Assembly (NCBI GenBank): GCA_023441805.1
Contig: JAEZNO010000001.1
Coordinates: 186,001 to 250,000, forward strand
Direction of reading: 5' to 3'
Source of the DNA: Bacteroidota bacterium
GTDB taxonomy: Bacteria; Bacteroidota; Bacteroidia; Bacteroidales; Lentimicrobiaceae
Length of the DNA: 64,000 bases
Shown: positions 36,534 to 46,959 of the stretch, piece after piece
How the letters are laid out: every line of letters begins with the position of its first letter
How positions within the stretch are numbered: position 1 is the stretch's first letter
The notes under the pieces: model-generated
Databases searched by the model: none
Told to the model about the DNA's origin: nothing
Seen by the model: the letters and a program-made list of their open reading frames with translations, nothing else
Translations under genes and position numbers: made by a program

Positions 36534-36610
36534 ATTGTTAATTACTAATTAATTGGATATAATGAGTCTCTTAATTATTTATAACGAAAAGTGTGCCACT
36601 TTTTCAATTA

Positions 36611-36618
36611 CAAAGATA
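36611..36618 (-). promoter_or_regulatory. Bacteroidota -7 element for tonB copy 2
   Basis: On the minus strand TATCTTTG matches TAnnTTTG, 78 bases before the ATG. TTTG occurs 17 bases and ATTG 21 bases further upstream, so the -33 placement is only approximate. Confidence 0.45.
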
Positions 36619-36660
36619 ACACATTTTACTCAAATCAAACAATCACTGTGTGTTAAATAT

Positions 36661-37041
36661 TTAAGCGCCAATGAGATCTTTATATGCTTCAGCATCCATC
36701 AGGTTTTTCAACTGTGATGCATCTTCAATTTTCACCTTTACAATCCATCCATCACCATAAGGATCTTTGTTGATTAACTCAGGTGAACTGTTTAAAGCCG
36801 AATTGAATTCAATAACTTCCGAAGTTACCGGCATTAGCAGATCGCTAACTGTTTTTACTGCTTCTATGCTTCCAAAGGTTTCACCTTCTCCGATTGTTTC
36901 ACCAACAGTTTCAACTTCAATGAAGACAATATCACCTAATTCGCCCTGGGCATAATCGGTAACACCTACGTAAGCAATGTCGCCATCTACTCTGATCCAT
37001 TCATGATCGTTTGTGTACTTAAGATCAACAGGAATATTCAT
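36661..37041 (-). CDS. gcvH: Glycine cleavage system H protein
   Basis: 126 residues, the usual length. The lipoylated lysine is K63 in GSIEAVKTVSDL. The N-terminal YTNDHEWIRVDGDIAYVGVTDYAQ is the family signature. It carries the aminomethyl group between the P and T proteins of the glycine cleavage complex in the cytoplasm. Other gcv genes are not in the window. It lies 109 bases downstream of sprA on the same strand, an arrangement I recall from other Bacteroidota. Confidence 0.94.
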   Translation of the reverse strand: MNIPVDLKYTNDHEWIRVDGDIAYVGVTDYAQGELGDIVFIEVETVGETIGEGETFGSIEAVKTVSDLLMPVTSEVIEFNSALNSSPELINKDPYGDGWIVKVKIEDASQLKNLMDAEAYKDLIGA

Positions 37042-37150
37042 TTCTTATAAATTTATGTGGTTTAATTTTTGCCAAAATTAAGAAAACCTGAATTGCATAT
37101 ATATTTTTTCTATCTCTTTCTGCAAGCTTTTTTTTACTTCAGCCATTTTC

Positions 37151-40100
37151 CTATTGTGCCAGTGTAAATCTCAGACTAATACCTGCATTAGTGTTCGAAG
37201 TATAGAACTGGTTTGATACAAATGGATTGGTAATTGTTTTATCGAAGAACAATCTGAGATTAAATCGCTGATTGATAACATAATCGGCCGAAGTATTAAT
37301 TGATACTACCCTGTTTCCAACTGAAATCTGATTAATTTCTTCATCCAGACGTCGCAATACTGTCTTGTTATCACGAACTGCTACATCGGCTTTAATATTC
37401 AAATCGCTCTTTAATTGTTGCTTCCTTCCGCCGCTTGAGATATTTAGTTTAACGTCTTTAAATCTGTACCCCACTCCAATTACTATTTCATTGTTCCTCT
37501 GTTCAGTCAATTGATTATTTACAAAGCTTAGCGATAGATTCCTCGTTCGTTTAAATTCAACTTTTGTCATAAAACTGTTGTTCCATGTCATATCAATTCC
37601 AAATAGTGGCAGGAATTGTTCCTGAATGGTGATTATATCAATTCTTTGGCTTGGAATAAAATTACCTGCCATATCCAAACTATCAGGGAATCCGGGGAAT
37701 TGTAGGCTCTCATGATAGTCGATATTTGATAGGTACGATCCCACAGCATACGTTGATCTGTATGCATGGTCCAGGCTTACATTTTTAAAGTATTGTTTAA
37801 AGAATTGGAGTTTCGATAAGCCTGAGTACTTAAATCGCCAGTTAGGTATCGGGATTTTGGGGAATGCTGATAGACTAATCTTTGAAGGTGATTGCCCTGT
37901 GTATGCCGACAAGAATGCAGGAATCATAACCTCTTGTGAGCCTGGTCCATATCCCTGTGGATAATCGGTTGTGTCATTAATTCCATTAGAATTAGGATTT
38001 AATGCACTTAATCGTGCAGCAATAATACGCCTGTTATCTTTAAAATCTTCAAAAACAGGTGAGATATTTTCAGCATTGTCCTTTTTGAAGGCTGTTTTTA
38101 AAGTAAAATATGAGATACTGAATGATCCTCTATCCTGTCCGGCGCTTGCTTCAAATCGGTTGTTTTCAGGATTAAATTTGAAATACTCCTGATGGCCTGT
38201 TGATTCCTTTTTCTCAATATTAAACTCAATTCTGAATTCAGGGAATGGTTCATAAGTTGCTCTACCTGTGAGATCACGGGTAAAACGGGTGACAAATGCA
38301 TTGTTCAGTAGTGAATCAGCTGTTATCCAACCTTTCCGTGCAGCTTTATACTGCATGCTGTCAACCTGCTGACCGAATACAAAGCCAAGACCTGGTGCCA
38401 TATCACTAAAGCGATTACCAATTAATTCGGGTGTTGGTGTGAATCCCGGAAGTAGCATACCGTTTGACTCTGAATAAGATAATTGCACATCTTTAAAACC
38501 AATCAGCAGTTTGACAGTTCCAATGCCCAAGTTTTTCATGATTTTACCGAAATAATCCTTTTTGGCTGTATCCTGTGCAATACTATCATTTACCTTATTC
38601 TGCTCAATAGGCTTTGCCGGTTCCATTCTACGAGCTGCTCCGGAACCTTGCCGTGCGGTTGGTTGTGAACTTTGATTAATCTTCTTCAGGAATCCTACTT
38701 TATTATAAAGGTTGGTTAATCGTGCATTACCATTGATCATTACTGTGTTTGAGTTTTCAATGGTGTTTCCAATTTTATCCTGAATATTCTTTGGTGATGC
38801 ATCCCAACGGAATGTGCTGTTATATCGTGCATTAATAGTCATCCAGTTAAGAACCGGAATCTTATTAATGGGCACAACATAATTCAAACTCATATTTTGT
38901 GTGTATCGGGTCATTCGACCAAAATCTTTTATGCGGTCCCATATTATATCACTACTGTCACGGTCAATTCTTCCTGGTGGTTCATCTATAAATGCTGCAG
39001 CATTCGCCTGGTATTCTAATTTAAGCGATTGGGCTAAATCATATTTGAGGTCGTACAACCTGTTCCAATCCCATGTCTTTATATAGGTCGGCTCAAGTAT
39101 GATAAGGGCTTCACTCTTATTTCGTAAAAGTTTCTCATTATACTGTCTGTTCATATCAGTACGGAAAGAGAACATTTTTGGAATTAAGTAGAAATTGAAA
39201 TCCTTTATCAGAGCCATTGACTTGTTTTGTAAGAATTTAACCCTGTTAAACGGACGGACTGGCTTTGGATTATTGATGAAATTATATCCAATACCTCCAC
39301 GGTATTGTTTTCTCTTATCATACTCAATATCGATATTCTTGTGGTAGATTTCAGAATATGCATAAGTGAAATCAAAGTTTTCAATATCATACACTTTAGG
39401 TTTTCCTGTAGCACCTATTTTTTCCTTGCGGACATTTACAAAGTTTATATTCTTGCGTCGTGTAAGATCAACTACTTTATCTCTTATTGAATCTCTGGCA
39501 TCTGACTCAAGTTCAGTAATTTGATCCTTATATAGGATATCAGGATCAAGCGGATTATATTTAGGAGTCATCCTGCTTTCCGAATAGTCGATATGCATCG
39601 GTATTTTGATACCACTCTTTTCAGGGAAGAACTTTCCGAGCTGAATATTAGTGGCTACATCAAATTGTTGTGTTGTTTCCTGCTGGCGTTCATTTACTTT
39701 CTTCTCAATGCTCCCGAATCCCGGAGTAGAATAAGCTCCTGAGACTACAAGATTTCCAAGGTCAGCAAGTGTAGTGGCAATACGTGCGGTAGCAGCAACT
39801 CCGCTTCTTTCATCAAAATCAGTAAGTCGTAGCTCATTCACCCATATTTCGGCACATTTTGCTTCTCCATCATCATTATCATTGCCATTTAGTTTCTTTG
39901 GATTTCTTACCCCAATCATGAATGCTTTAATATCACTCAAACTTGGCATACCAACGACAGTAATCTTATTACCGCCATCCTGAACCTCAAATGGTGTGAC
40001 AACTGTAACCATAGAACCCGGTTGACCCATTGCATCATTTCGCTGCTGCTTTGCACTGACCAATTTCTCGAGGTCAATGTTCATTTCATTGGCTAAAGGC

Positions 40101-43100
40101 CAAATTGCACGCTGTTCACTCCATGAAGTACCCCATGGCGTAAACTCAACAGGTAGTTCGTATTCATAATAGTTTTCAGTAAAATCTGATCCAATTCTGA
40201 CAAATACTGTTAAGTCTCCGGTCTCTAACTGATCTGCTTCCCTGACTTTTTCAGCATGAACATACATTTTCAGCTTCTTATACTGACGGAAGTCAAAATC
40301 AGTAGTCTTAAAAGCACCCCTTGCATCTCCATCCAACAGATCACACACTTTTAAAACCATTGACTGTTCGTTGAGCTCTGTCAGATTTGTTGTACCTACA
40401 TTGATTTCACGCTCAATATCAGGAGGGAGATTATAATTAACATTGTCACGGCCTTTGTTCTCTTCAATATTAACTGATGAAATATCAAAGGTTGTCAAAC
40501 TCTGGTTAGGATCGGGAACATATTCTCCGGGCGACAGAAGATTGTCATAATATTTACGCCATTCACCTCTTACAAGCTCAAGAGTAGCAAATCGCAAAAC
40601 AACTTCCTTTTCCCAGTTCTTCAGGAACATTCTCATGAAACGAATGCTCTTAAAATCCTGTATGTTACCAATCACCTTGTTTGGACTCTGTACAGGTATT
40701 CTGAATAGATACCATTTAGTGTTAATAATCGTTCCGTTTTCTTTCTTAATTGGGAATTCACCTTCAGGAGTTTGAATGTCAACAATATAATTTTGTCCGA
40801 CAATCATACTTTCGGGACTGAGTCTAACATGATACTGGAAATAGCGTTCCTGCTCGTTAAGTGTGTTATCGCGATTAATATCTTCAACGTTAGGTAAGGT
40901 TGTTGACTGAGTCTTAAATTCTTCATTTGATTGTTCTGAGGCAGGGGAGTTCCCTTCAGTACCTGTAAACCTCTTATAACGTTCAGTAATGCTGCTATAA
41001 ACCGGATCGGCATCATAATCGGCTCCTCTGAAGAAATGATAGTTGTCACCGGAGGGATCTTGCGAAGCATTGGTATATGCAGTAGAGGATGTTCCAAATG
41101 CATTTGAAATCCTGGCAAGATAAGTTGAGAAGAATGAAATTTCATCAACATCCCTTAAACCGTCATAACCTACATCCTGAAATGGTCGAGCATTTATATC
41201 ATTGTCAAATGCATTTACAAGTGCCTGCAATGTAGGTACTCGTCCCCAAACTGTTGTATCAACATTGGTCACGACTTCTGATGTTGGAAGACCATTTTCA
41301 TAACTCTTTCTACCATCGGGTAATATATCTTCAGAAATATCACCAAGGTTGAAATACAGATCACCACCGTTGTGTAGTGAATCTTCTGAGAACGGGTCCA
41401 TCAACCAGAATTCAATGTATTCAACATTAGTGGCTTCAAAGTCAGTAGATTCAATTTTGCGCATCATTCCACCCCATCTTGTTTCAGGAGCTTCGAGAAA
41501 ACCATTCTCATTCAATCCTGCTGAAATTCCCGAAGGCTCAACATCGTAATTATAGGGTCCTCTATGATTTGGATAGAAACCCAGGTTGAGTATCTGCAGA
41601 TTAGTTGGAAGTGAATTATCCTTTGATACATTTGGAAAGACTTCTTTTTCAGAAACATACCTTACAGCATCTCTCGAAAGTTCATCTTTACTAATATTCT
41701 TTGGTCTTAATGTGCTATTCCTGTCATAAAACAATGGATCAATTGTATACCAGCTCAGCAAAGCACGGTTAAAGCCGGCTCGCAGATCGCTTCCCACTGA
41801 TGCCTCAGGAAACATGTCTCTGGTGGTTTGCCCTGCAGGAATTGAAGATAGGAACCATGCACCCGGATTTTTCAAGTCGATTGTTGATTTACTTCCTTCA
41901 AAATCATCGATATAGGATGTTCCTGCTCTACCGACTGCTCTTGAATGACCGGGTATAAAATGTGCCATCTCACCACTTATCTGAACTCTCGAAGGGGTTT
42001 TGGTACCATAAAATGGAAGCTTATCCACCAGTTTGGTTAACCACATTGATTCAGTTTGATAATCAAAGTTGATACCCCACATAGTGTTTGAGATAGGCTC
42101 CTGACCGAAGTTGGTTTTTTGTGTTAACGGTCGTTCATGCAAGTTTAATAAAGTTGCTCCAACCAGGAAGTTGTTACTTACTTTATAATCGACATGCGCA
42201 CCCATCATGGTTTGTTGTTGCAAAGCAAAGGTGGCATTATTCTCAAGGGAGATATTAACGGGGGTACCTGAATTTAAAATACCTGCATTAATAATTTTCA
42301 CTCTTCCGAGCGTATAATCAACTGTATAATCAACATTTTCAACAAGAGGAATTCCACCGGCTGTAACTCTTACTGACCCCTGAGGTACATTTAATGCATT
42401 AAGTGAAATTTCTGATCCCGATTGAGATTTATATTGCCCTTCAATTAAATACCTGTTTTTGTCGGGATATTGTTGCGCACCACTCTTTGTCAGGGTATAA
42501 AGTGAGTCATAAGCGTACTTATCAGCTAGTGCCTGATTGTTAAGTTTCTCCCTTAAGTAACTTCCAAAAGGTTCTCTTACTGTAAAATATATTCTACCGT
42601 TGGACGATTGGATAGTTCCTCCCTCCCGGCCCGCATTATCTATAAAGTCGAATAATCCGTCGTGGGGTGGATTCAATTGAGTATCCAGATTATCAAAATT
42701 GAAGATTTGCAGCAATGGAACACCTTTAATACCTTCAGGCCCATCAGTAAAGTATCCGGTAGGAACTGTATTTTCATTTCCTGAATAAAGAATGTTTAAA
42801 ATGAAGTCATCCCTGTTTACCTGGAATGCTCCTATATTATAAACGTTCTTCATCATAAGTTTCCATATAGGAAGCCTTGTGTTCAGGGCAGTGCTCTTCA
42901 GAAGCTTTACAACTAGTGCCGATGGTGCAGTAATTCCCTGATCAGAGAATTCACCAACCTGATAGATTTTATCATCACCTATTACAGTATACTGAAAAGC
43001 AACTGCCAACACCTGATCGGAATTTAATGCTGCATTAAGCGAAATAAATCCAAGCTTTGAATTAAATGTGTATTCATTGGGATTAAGCTTTCGGGCATTT

Positions 43101-44404
43101 TCTATTTTATCAAAGTCGGTACCTGTAACAAATCCAAAAGGTGCCCCAGATAGATATTGTGTTACGTTGTTAATGTTTCTTATACTGTTAGCATCAAACT
43201 TACTAATAAGGTCATTTGAGTTATTGTCAGGATATCTGACTCCCGGATTAGGTGAAATAATCCTATTATATGGATTACTTTCACCAAGATCCATAAAAGC
43301 AACAATATTTCTGTTATCAGTTACCGCCGGACCGATGTTTGTAACCCAAACCTCAATCTTAGTAATATTAATACCTGAATTTACTATTGGCAGAGATTCA
43401 AGAGCTTCATCGTAATGATCACCAAAATAATGTGCAAGGAAAAAGTGTTTATTCTCTTCATATTCAAGGGCAGTTAGACTAAACTCGCTCATTTGAGCAC
43501 CACCTTCGACTGTTATATTTGTTGTTTCACTTTTTTGTTGTGAGAAGACAGCTGTAACTGTGGCTTTTCCAAACTGCATCTGGGTTTTTAATCCAAAAAG
43601 ACTCTGACTACCTGTAATGAGTGTACTTGTTAACGGGAAAGTGATATCTCCTGCTTCAATAAGTTTGATGATCTCATCTTCTTTACCTTCGTACTTGAGT
43701 TTCAGTTTATTTTCGAAATCGAAAGTTGCTTCAGTATTATAGTTGGTGTTAAATTCAATTTTATCTCCAATTTTGGCCATAACACTCATCTGAATCCTCT
43801 GTTGGAAATCAAAATTGGCTGTTCTTCTTTGACGAAGATCAAGTGCCGGATCATCACGTCGTTGAGAACGTATACCGAAAGTAACTTCAGCACTACCCTG
43901 TGGACGGATATCAATTGTACTTCCACCAAAAATTCTGTCAAACACTTCCCCACCTATATGTATTTGAGGGATGATACCGTCACTGCCTGCCCCGGTAGAG
44001 CTAAGCGTACGATCGCGCCAGAAGTTTTTTAACGAGCGTTGTAAATTGATTTCCTTGTATTCGTCAAGCGTATAGCTGTAAGGCGATGTTAAATTAATGC
44101 CACCTGCTTTACGTGTATAAGTGTAGGTGTTAGTTGAAGGATCGTAAATATACTCATCATTAAAATTTGAAGGATTTCCAAGAAAGAGTTTATTGTTCTC
44201 TTCGTTTGAAGGCAATTGCCCGGGTTGAGATTCAGGAATCGGATATGGCAGTTCACCCGGTAAAGTAGTATCAGGAGGAGTGTACTCATTAAGTGACCTT
44301 CCCGGTAATGCAGAATTTACCGGAGAGATAAGAATGCCCCAGATGAGGGACAAGACAAAAAGTAAAACGAATGATCTTAAAAGGTATCTTATTACTCGCT
44401 CCAA
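37151..44404 (-). CDS. sprA: SprA, outer membrane translocon of type IX secretion
   Basis: 2417 residues, within the 2400-2500 expected of SprA/Sov. A signal sequence (FVLLFVLSLIWGILI) is followed by a plug-like region (GGEVFDRIFGGSTIDIRPQG, SEVTFGIRSQ-like) and a very long beta-strand region ending in FNLRLFFDKTITNPFVSN and SLRFTLAQ. SprA forms the 36-strand barrel through which type IX cargo crosses the outer membrane and, in gliding species, adhesins are exported. No ATG exists near the start: the frame opens after a TGA only four codons upstream, so TTG at 44404 is the likely start, four bases after the ruvA stop. Confidence 0.95.
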   Translation of the reverse strand: MERVIRYLLRSFVLLFVLSLIWGILISPVNSALPGRSLNEYTPPDTTLPGELPYPIPESQPGQLPSNEENNKLFLGNPSNFNDEYIYDPSTNTYTYTRKAGGINLTSPYSYTLDEYKEINLQRSLKNFWRDRTLSSTGAGSDGIIPQIHIGGEVFDRIFGGSTIDIRPQGSAEVTFGIRSQRRDDPALDLRQRRTANFDFQQRIQMSVMAKIGDKIEFNTNYNTEATFDFENKLKLKYEGKEDEIIKLIEAGDITFPLTSTLITGSQSLFGLKTQMQFGKATVTAVFSQQKSETTNITVEGGAQMSEFSLTALEYEENKHFFLAHYFGDHYDEALESLPIVNSGINITKIEVWVTNIGPAVTDNRNIVAFMDLGESNPYNRIISPNPGVRYPDNNSNDLISKFDANSIRNINNVTQYLSGAPFGFVTGTDFDKIENARKLNPNEYTFNSKLGFISLNAALNSDQVLAVAFQYTVIGDDKIYQVGEFSDQGITAPSALVVKLLKSTALNTRLPIWKLMMKNVYNIGAFQVNRDDFILNILYSGNENTVPTGYFTDGPEGIKGVPLLQIFNFDNLDTQLNPPHDGLFDFIDNAGREGGTIQSSNGRIYFTVREPFGSYLREKLNNQALADKYAYDSLYTLTKSGAQQYPDKNRYLIEGQYKSQSGSEISLNALNVPQGSVRVTAGGIPLVENVDYTVDYTLGRVKIINAGILNSGTPVNISLENNATFALQQQTMMGAHVDYKVSNNFLVGATLLNLHERPLTQKTNFGQEPISNTMWGINFDYQTESMWLTKLVDKLPFYGTKTPSRVQISGEMAHFIPGHSRAVGRAGTSYIDDFEGSKSTIDLKNPGAWFLSSIPAGQTTRDMFPEASVGSDLRAGFNRALLSWYTIDPLFYDRNSTLRPKNISKDELSRDAVRYVSEKEVFPNVSKDNSLPTNLQILNLGFYPNHRGPYNYDVEPSGISAGLNENGFLEAPETRWGGMMRKIESTDFEATNVEYIEFWLMDPFSEDSLHNGGDLYFNLGDISEDILPDGRKSYENGLPTSEVVTNVDTTVWGRVPTLQALVNAFDNDINARPFQDVGYDGLRDVDEISFFSTYLARISNAFGTSSTAYTNASQDPSGDNYHFFRGADYDADPVYSSITERYKRFTGTEGNSPASEQSNEEFKTQSTTLPNVEDINRDNTLNEQERYFQYHVRLSPESMIVGQNYIVDIQTPEGEFPIKKENGTIINTKWYLFRIPVQSPNKVIGNIQDFKSIRFMRMFLKNWEKEVVLRFATLELVRGEWRKYYDNLLSPGEYVPDPNQSLTTFDISSVNIEENKGRDNVNYNLPPDIEREINVGTTNLTELNEQSMVLKVCDLLDGDARGAFKTTDFDFRQYKKLKMYVHAEKVREADQLETGDLTVFVRIGSDFTENYYEYELPVEFTPWGTSWSEQRAIWPLANEMNIDLEKLVSAKQQRNDAMGQPGSMVTVVTPFEVQDGGNKITVVGMPSLSDIKAFMIGVRNPKKLNGNDNDDGEAKCAEIWVNELRLTDFDERSGVAATARIATTLADLGNLVVSGAYSTPGFGSIEKKVNERQQETTQQFDVATNIQLGKFFPEKSGIKIPMHIDYSESRMTPKYNPLDPDILYKDQITELESDARDSIRDKVVDLTRRKNINFVNVRKEKIGATGKPKVYDIENFDFTYAYSEIYHKNIDIEYDKRKQYRGGIGYNFINNPKPVRPFNRVKFLQNKSMALIKDFNFYLIPKMFSFRTDMNRQYNEKLLRNKSEALIILEPTYIKTWDWNRLYDLKYDLAQSLKLEYQANAAAFIDEPPGRIDRDSSDIIWDRIKDFGRMTRYTQNMSLNYVVPINKIPVLNWMTINARYNSTFRWDASPKNIQDKIGNTIENSNTVMINGNARLTNLYNKVGFLKKINQSSQPTARQGSGAARRMEPAKPIEQNKVNDSIAQDTAKKDYFGKIMKNLGIGTVKLLIGFKDVQLSYSESNGMLLPGFTPTPELIGNRFSDMAPGLGFVFGQQVDSMQYKAARKGWITADSLLNNAFVTRFTRDLTGRATYEPFPEFRIEFNIEKKESTGHQEYFKFNPENNRFEASAGQDRGSFSISYFTLKTAFKKDNAENISPVFEDFKDNRRIIAARLSALNPNSNGINDTTDYPQGYGPGSQEVMIPAFLSAYTGQSPSKISLSAFPKIPIPNWRFKYSGLSKLQFFKQYFKNVSLDHAYRSTYAVGSYLSNIDYHESLQFPGFPDSLDMAGNFIPSQRIDIITIQEQFLPLFGIDMTWNNSFMTKVEFKRTRNLSLSFVNNQLTEQRNNEIVIGVGYRFKDVKLNISSGGRKQQLKSDLNIKADVAVRDNKTVLRRLDEEINQISVGNRVVSINTSADYVINQRFNLRLFFDKTITNPFVSNQFYTSNTNAGISLRFTLAQ

Positions 44405-44408
44405 GGTA

Positions 44409-44993
44409 TTACATCATTTTAAGTGCACGCTTGATTAAATTCTCCACTGAAATTGCGGTTCCCTCTTCCTGAATTATCTTGTCTATTGTCTTTTCGGCCA
44501 GTGTTTTATTGAAGCCAAGCAGCGTTAAAGCAGATAACGCCTCTTCTCTGCCTGTATTGTGTGTTGTACCTAAAATTTCTTTTATCCCGGAATCCTTTAC
44601 CAGTTTGTCTTTCAGGTCAATAATAATTCTTTGGGCTGTTTTTCCACCAATGCCTTTTACCTTTTGTAAAACACCTACTTTACCGTTTACTATTGCTTCG
44701 GTAACATCGGCCGGCGACAAAGATGAAAGTATTAAGCGGGCAGTATTAGCTCCCACTCCCGATACTGATATCAGATGCCGGAATAACATCCTTTCGTCTT
44801 CATTTGCAAATCCAAACAAGATATGTGCATCCTCCCTTACAACAAGATGAGTCAGTAGCCTGCAATCGTCTTTGCCTTTTATCAATGAATACGTGTTAAG
44901 AGATATGGCAATATCATAACCTATCCCTCTGCAATTAAGTACTACTGACGCAGGGTTCAGCGATTCAACCACCCCCTCAAGAAATGCATACAT
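44409..44993 (-). CDS. ruvA: Holliday junction DNA helicase subunit RuvA
   Basis: 194 residues. OB-fold N-terminus (MYAFLEGVVESLNPASVVLNCRGIGYDIAI), helix-hairpin-helix motifs in SVSGVGANTARLILSS and KVKGIGGKTAQRIIIDLKDKL, and a C-terminal domain that binds RuvB (ALTLLGFNKTLAEKTI). It binds four-way junctions and loads RuvB. The sprA start follows its stop by four bases, so the two are almost certainly cotranslated. The same order is known in other Bacteroidota and supports both assignments. Confidence 0.95.
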   Translation of the reverse strand: MYAFLEGVVESLNPASVVLNCRGIGYDIAISLNTYSLIKGKDDCRLLTHLVVREDAHILFGFANEDERMLFRHLISVSGVGANTARLILSSLSPADVTEAIVNGKVGVLQKVKGIGGKTAQRIIIDLKDKLVKDSGIKEILGTTHNTGREEALSALTLLGFNKTLAEKTIDKIIQEEGTAISVENLIKRALKMM

Positions 44994-45017
44994 AATTGGC
45001 TACTTTCAGTTAACCGA

Positions 45018-45025
45018 CAAAAATA
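45018..45025 (-). promoter_or_regulatory. Bacteroidota -7 element for ruvA-sprA
   Basis: On the minus strand TATTTTTG matches TAnnTTTG, 24 bases before the ruvA ATG, with TTTC 18 bases upstream as a weak -33. Confidence 0.45.
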
Positions 45026-45168
45026 GAGATAATTATTTGATTTGAAAGGTGTCAAAGTATATTTAGAATTGCAAAAAAAGTAACTTTACCAAAACAAAAA
45101 CAACAGTTACCTGTAATTATAGGTTGCTGTTTCTTAAACGTTTGTTTCACAAACCAAAACCAATTATC

Positions 45169-45882
45169 ATGAAAAAGATATTTACATTAGCTGTAATCTT
45201 ATTATTTTTTACCGTAACTAAAGCACAGCCATGGTTTGATGTGGGCGTTAAAGGTGGGTTAGGATCATCTTTTATGTACAATAAGCAAATCTTTGACGAC
45301 CAGGATCTGACTAATAAGTTTGCACCCGGTTATACTTTCGGTGCAAAACTGGGGTTTAACTTTATTCAGGAACATCAAATTACCTTTGATGTTTTGAAAA
45401 CTTCACTTAACCAAAAATTCTCGTACTACGTGGAAGGCAATGAGTTAATCAGAGAAATTGGAATCGATGGCCTTGACTTTGCACTTATGTACAGAAGCAA
45501 CCGAAATGGTACTTATTTTGAAATCGGACCTCAGTTGACGAAAACTTCGAATGTAAGATTTAAAGATGAAGGAAATGTTTCACTGGCAGGATTTGCTCCT
45601 AAAGAAGTGATTGATAAGAGTTTTTATTCCATAGCTGCGGGTTTTGGCGGTTATATTTTTGGAACTGACAATTTTGGAGTAACTATGGGTTTCAGGGTAA
45701 ATTATACAATCAGTGATATTGCAAGTGAAGCCGGCAGAAGCATTAATTTCCCGATGTTAGTTGACAAAAGTCCCGATCCGCTCAGAAATCTGGGGATTAT
45801 GTTTGTCTTTGAGGCTAACTATGATTTTGGTTATCTTGTCAGTTCAAGCTGCGGTGAGAGGAAAAAGCTATTTGTATTCTAA
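45169..45882 (+). CDS. PorT-like outer membrane beta-barrel protein
   Basis: 237 residues from the ATG at 45169. The frame opens 45 bases earlier, but only this start yields a signal peptide (MKKIFTLAVILLFFTVTKAQ). The mature protein begins PWFDVGVKGGLGSSFMY, the opening strand typical of PorT-family 8-stranded barrels, and runs in alternating amphipathic strands (YTFGAKLGFNF, YFEIGPQL, DNFGVTMGFRVNYTIS) to a strand FEANYDFGYLV. A short C-terminal tail (SSCGERKKLFVF) follows. The substrate or role is unknown. It faces away from ruvA and stands alone. Confidence 0.78.
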   Translation: MKKIFTLAVILLFFTVTKAQPWFDVGVKGGLGSSFMYNKQIFDDQDLTNKFAPGYTFGAKLGFNFIQEHQITFDVLKTSLNQKFSYYVEGNELIREIGIDGLDFALMYRSNRNGTYFEIGPQLTKTSNVRFKDEGNVSLAGFAPKEVIDKSFYSIAAGFGGYIFGTDNFGVTMGFRVNYTISDIASEAGRSINFPMLVDKSPDPLRNLGIMFVFEANYDFGYLVSSSCGERKKLFVF

Positions 45883-45953
45883 AAAATTTAGCCGAATCAT
45901 TTTTGGTTAAGTAAAAAAAATATAAGCGGGTCAGTGTTATAAACAAAAAAGTA

Positions 45954-45961
45954 TATATTTG
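45954..45961 (+). promoter_or_regulatory. Bacteroidota -7 element for mdh
   Basis: TATATTTG matches TAnnTTTG, 50 bases before the mdh start. No clear TTTG at the -33 spacing. Confidence 0.45.
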
Positions 45962-46011
45962 CATATGTATAATAACCCACACTAAACTAAACAAAGAGTA
46001 AACACAATAGT

Positions 46012-46959
46012 ATGAAGAAAATTACTGTTATAGGGGCTGGAAATGTAGGAGCAACCTGCGCAAATGTTATTGCCCATAAAGACCTGTGCCGCGAAGTTGT
46101 TTTAGTTGATATAAAAGAAGGTGTTGCTGAAGGCAAGGCTCTTGATATATGGCAAACATCATCAATCAATAATTTCAATACCCGCGTTGTCGGTGTTACT
46201 AACGATTACCTGAAAACAAAGGGATCATCCATAGTTGTAATCACATCAGGTTTACCCCGTAAACCCGGTATGAGCAGGGACGATCTTATTAAAACAAATG
46301 CAAGCATTGTCATTGATGTCACTCAAAAAGTAATCAAATACTCACCTGAGGCTATCATTATTGTAGTTTCAAATCCTTTGGATGTAATGACTTATGCAGT
46401 CTACAAAGCTGCCAGGAAGACTTCTACCAAAGTATTTGGCATGGCCGGAATTCTTGATACCGGCAGGTACAAGGCTTTCATTGCTGAAGCACTTGATGTG
46501 TCGCCTAAGGATATCAATTCGCTTTTATTAGGTGGTCATGGTGACTCAATGGTTCCACTGCCACGATTTACATCTGTTGCAGGTATCCCGGTTACCGATC
46601 TTCTTAATAAGGAAGAGATTGACAAGATTGTTGAAAGAACCAAAAAAGGTGGAGGTGAATTAGTGAACCTCATGGGTACCTCGGCATGGTACGCACCGGG
46701 AGCTGCTGCAGCTCAAATGGTTGAAGCAATTGTGGATGACCAAAAGAGGATATTCCCCGTTTGTGCTTTGCTGACCGGCGAGTATGGACTAAAAGATGTT
46801 TACATGGGCGTGCCTGTAAAACTTGGAGCCCAGGGTATTGAGGAGATTATTGAACTGAAACTCAGCAAGGAAGAAAGCAGAATGATGGTTGAATCGGCTG
46901 AGTCAGTTAAAGTAACAATGAGAGTACTTGATGATATGAAGTTATTTGAAGAGGATTAA
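46012..46959 (+). CDS. mdh: Malate dehydrogenase (LDH-like)
   Basis: 315 residues. NAD-binding loop VIGAGNVGATCANVI, substrate arginines in SGLPRKPGMSRDDLI, VVSNPLDVMTY, and the active-site histidine in LLGGHGDSMVPLPR. The PRKPGMSR loop is that of malate rather than lactate enzymes. It interconverts malate and oxaloacetate, and in anaerobic Bacteroidota runs the reductive branch to succinate. That would feed the methylmalonyl-CoA steps encoded at 50.3-54.9 kb. A strong terminator follows. Confidence 0.95.
   Translation: MKKITVIGAGNVGATCANVIAHKDLCREVVLVDIKEGVAEGKALDIWQTSSINNFNTRVVGVTNDYLKTKGSSIVVITSGLPRKPGMSRDDLIKTNASIVIDVTQKVIKYSPEAIIIVVSNPLDVMTYAVYKAARKTSTKVFGMAGILDTGRYKAFIAEALDVSPKDINSLLLGGHGDSMVPLPRFTSVAGIPVTDLLNKEEIDKIVERTKKGGGELVNLMGTSAWYAPGAAAAQMVEAIVDDQKRIFPVCALLTGEYGLKDVYMGVPVKLGAQGIEEIIELKLSKEESRMMVESAESVKVTMRVLDDMKLFEED

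Noticed and set aside
37971..44289. Several antisense frames inside sprA and flanking genes
   Set aside because: They are shadows of strongly supported coding sequence in another frame.
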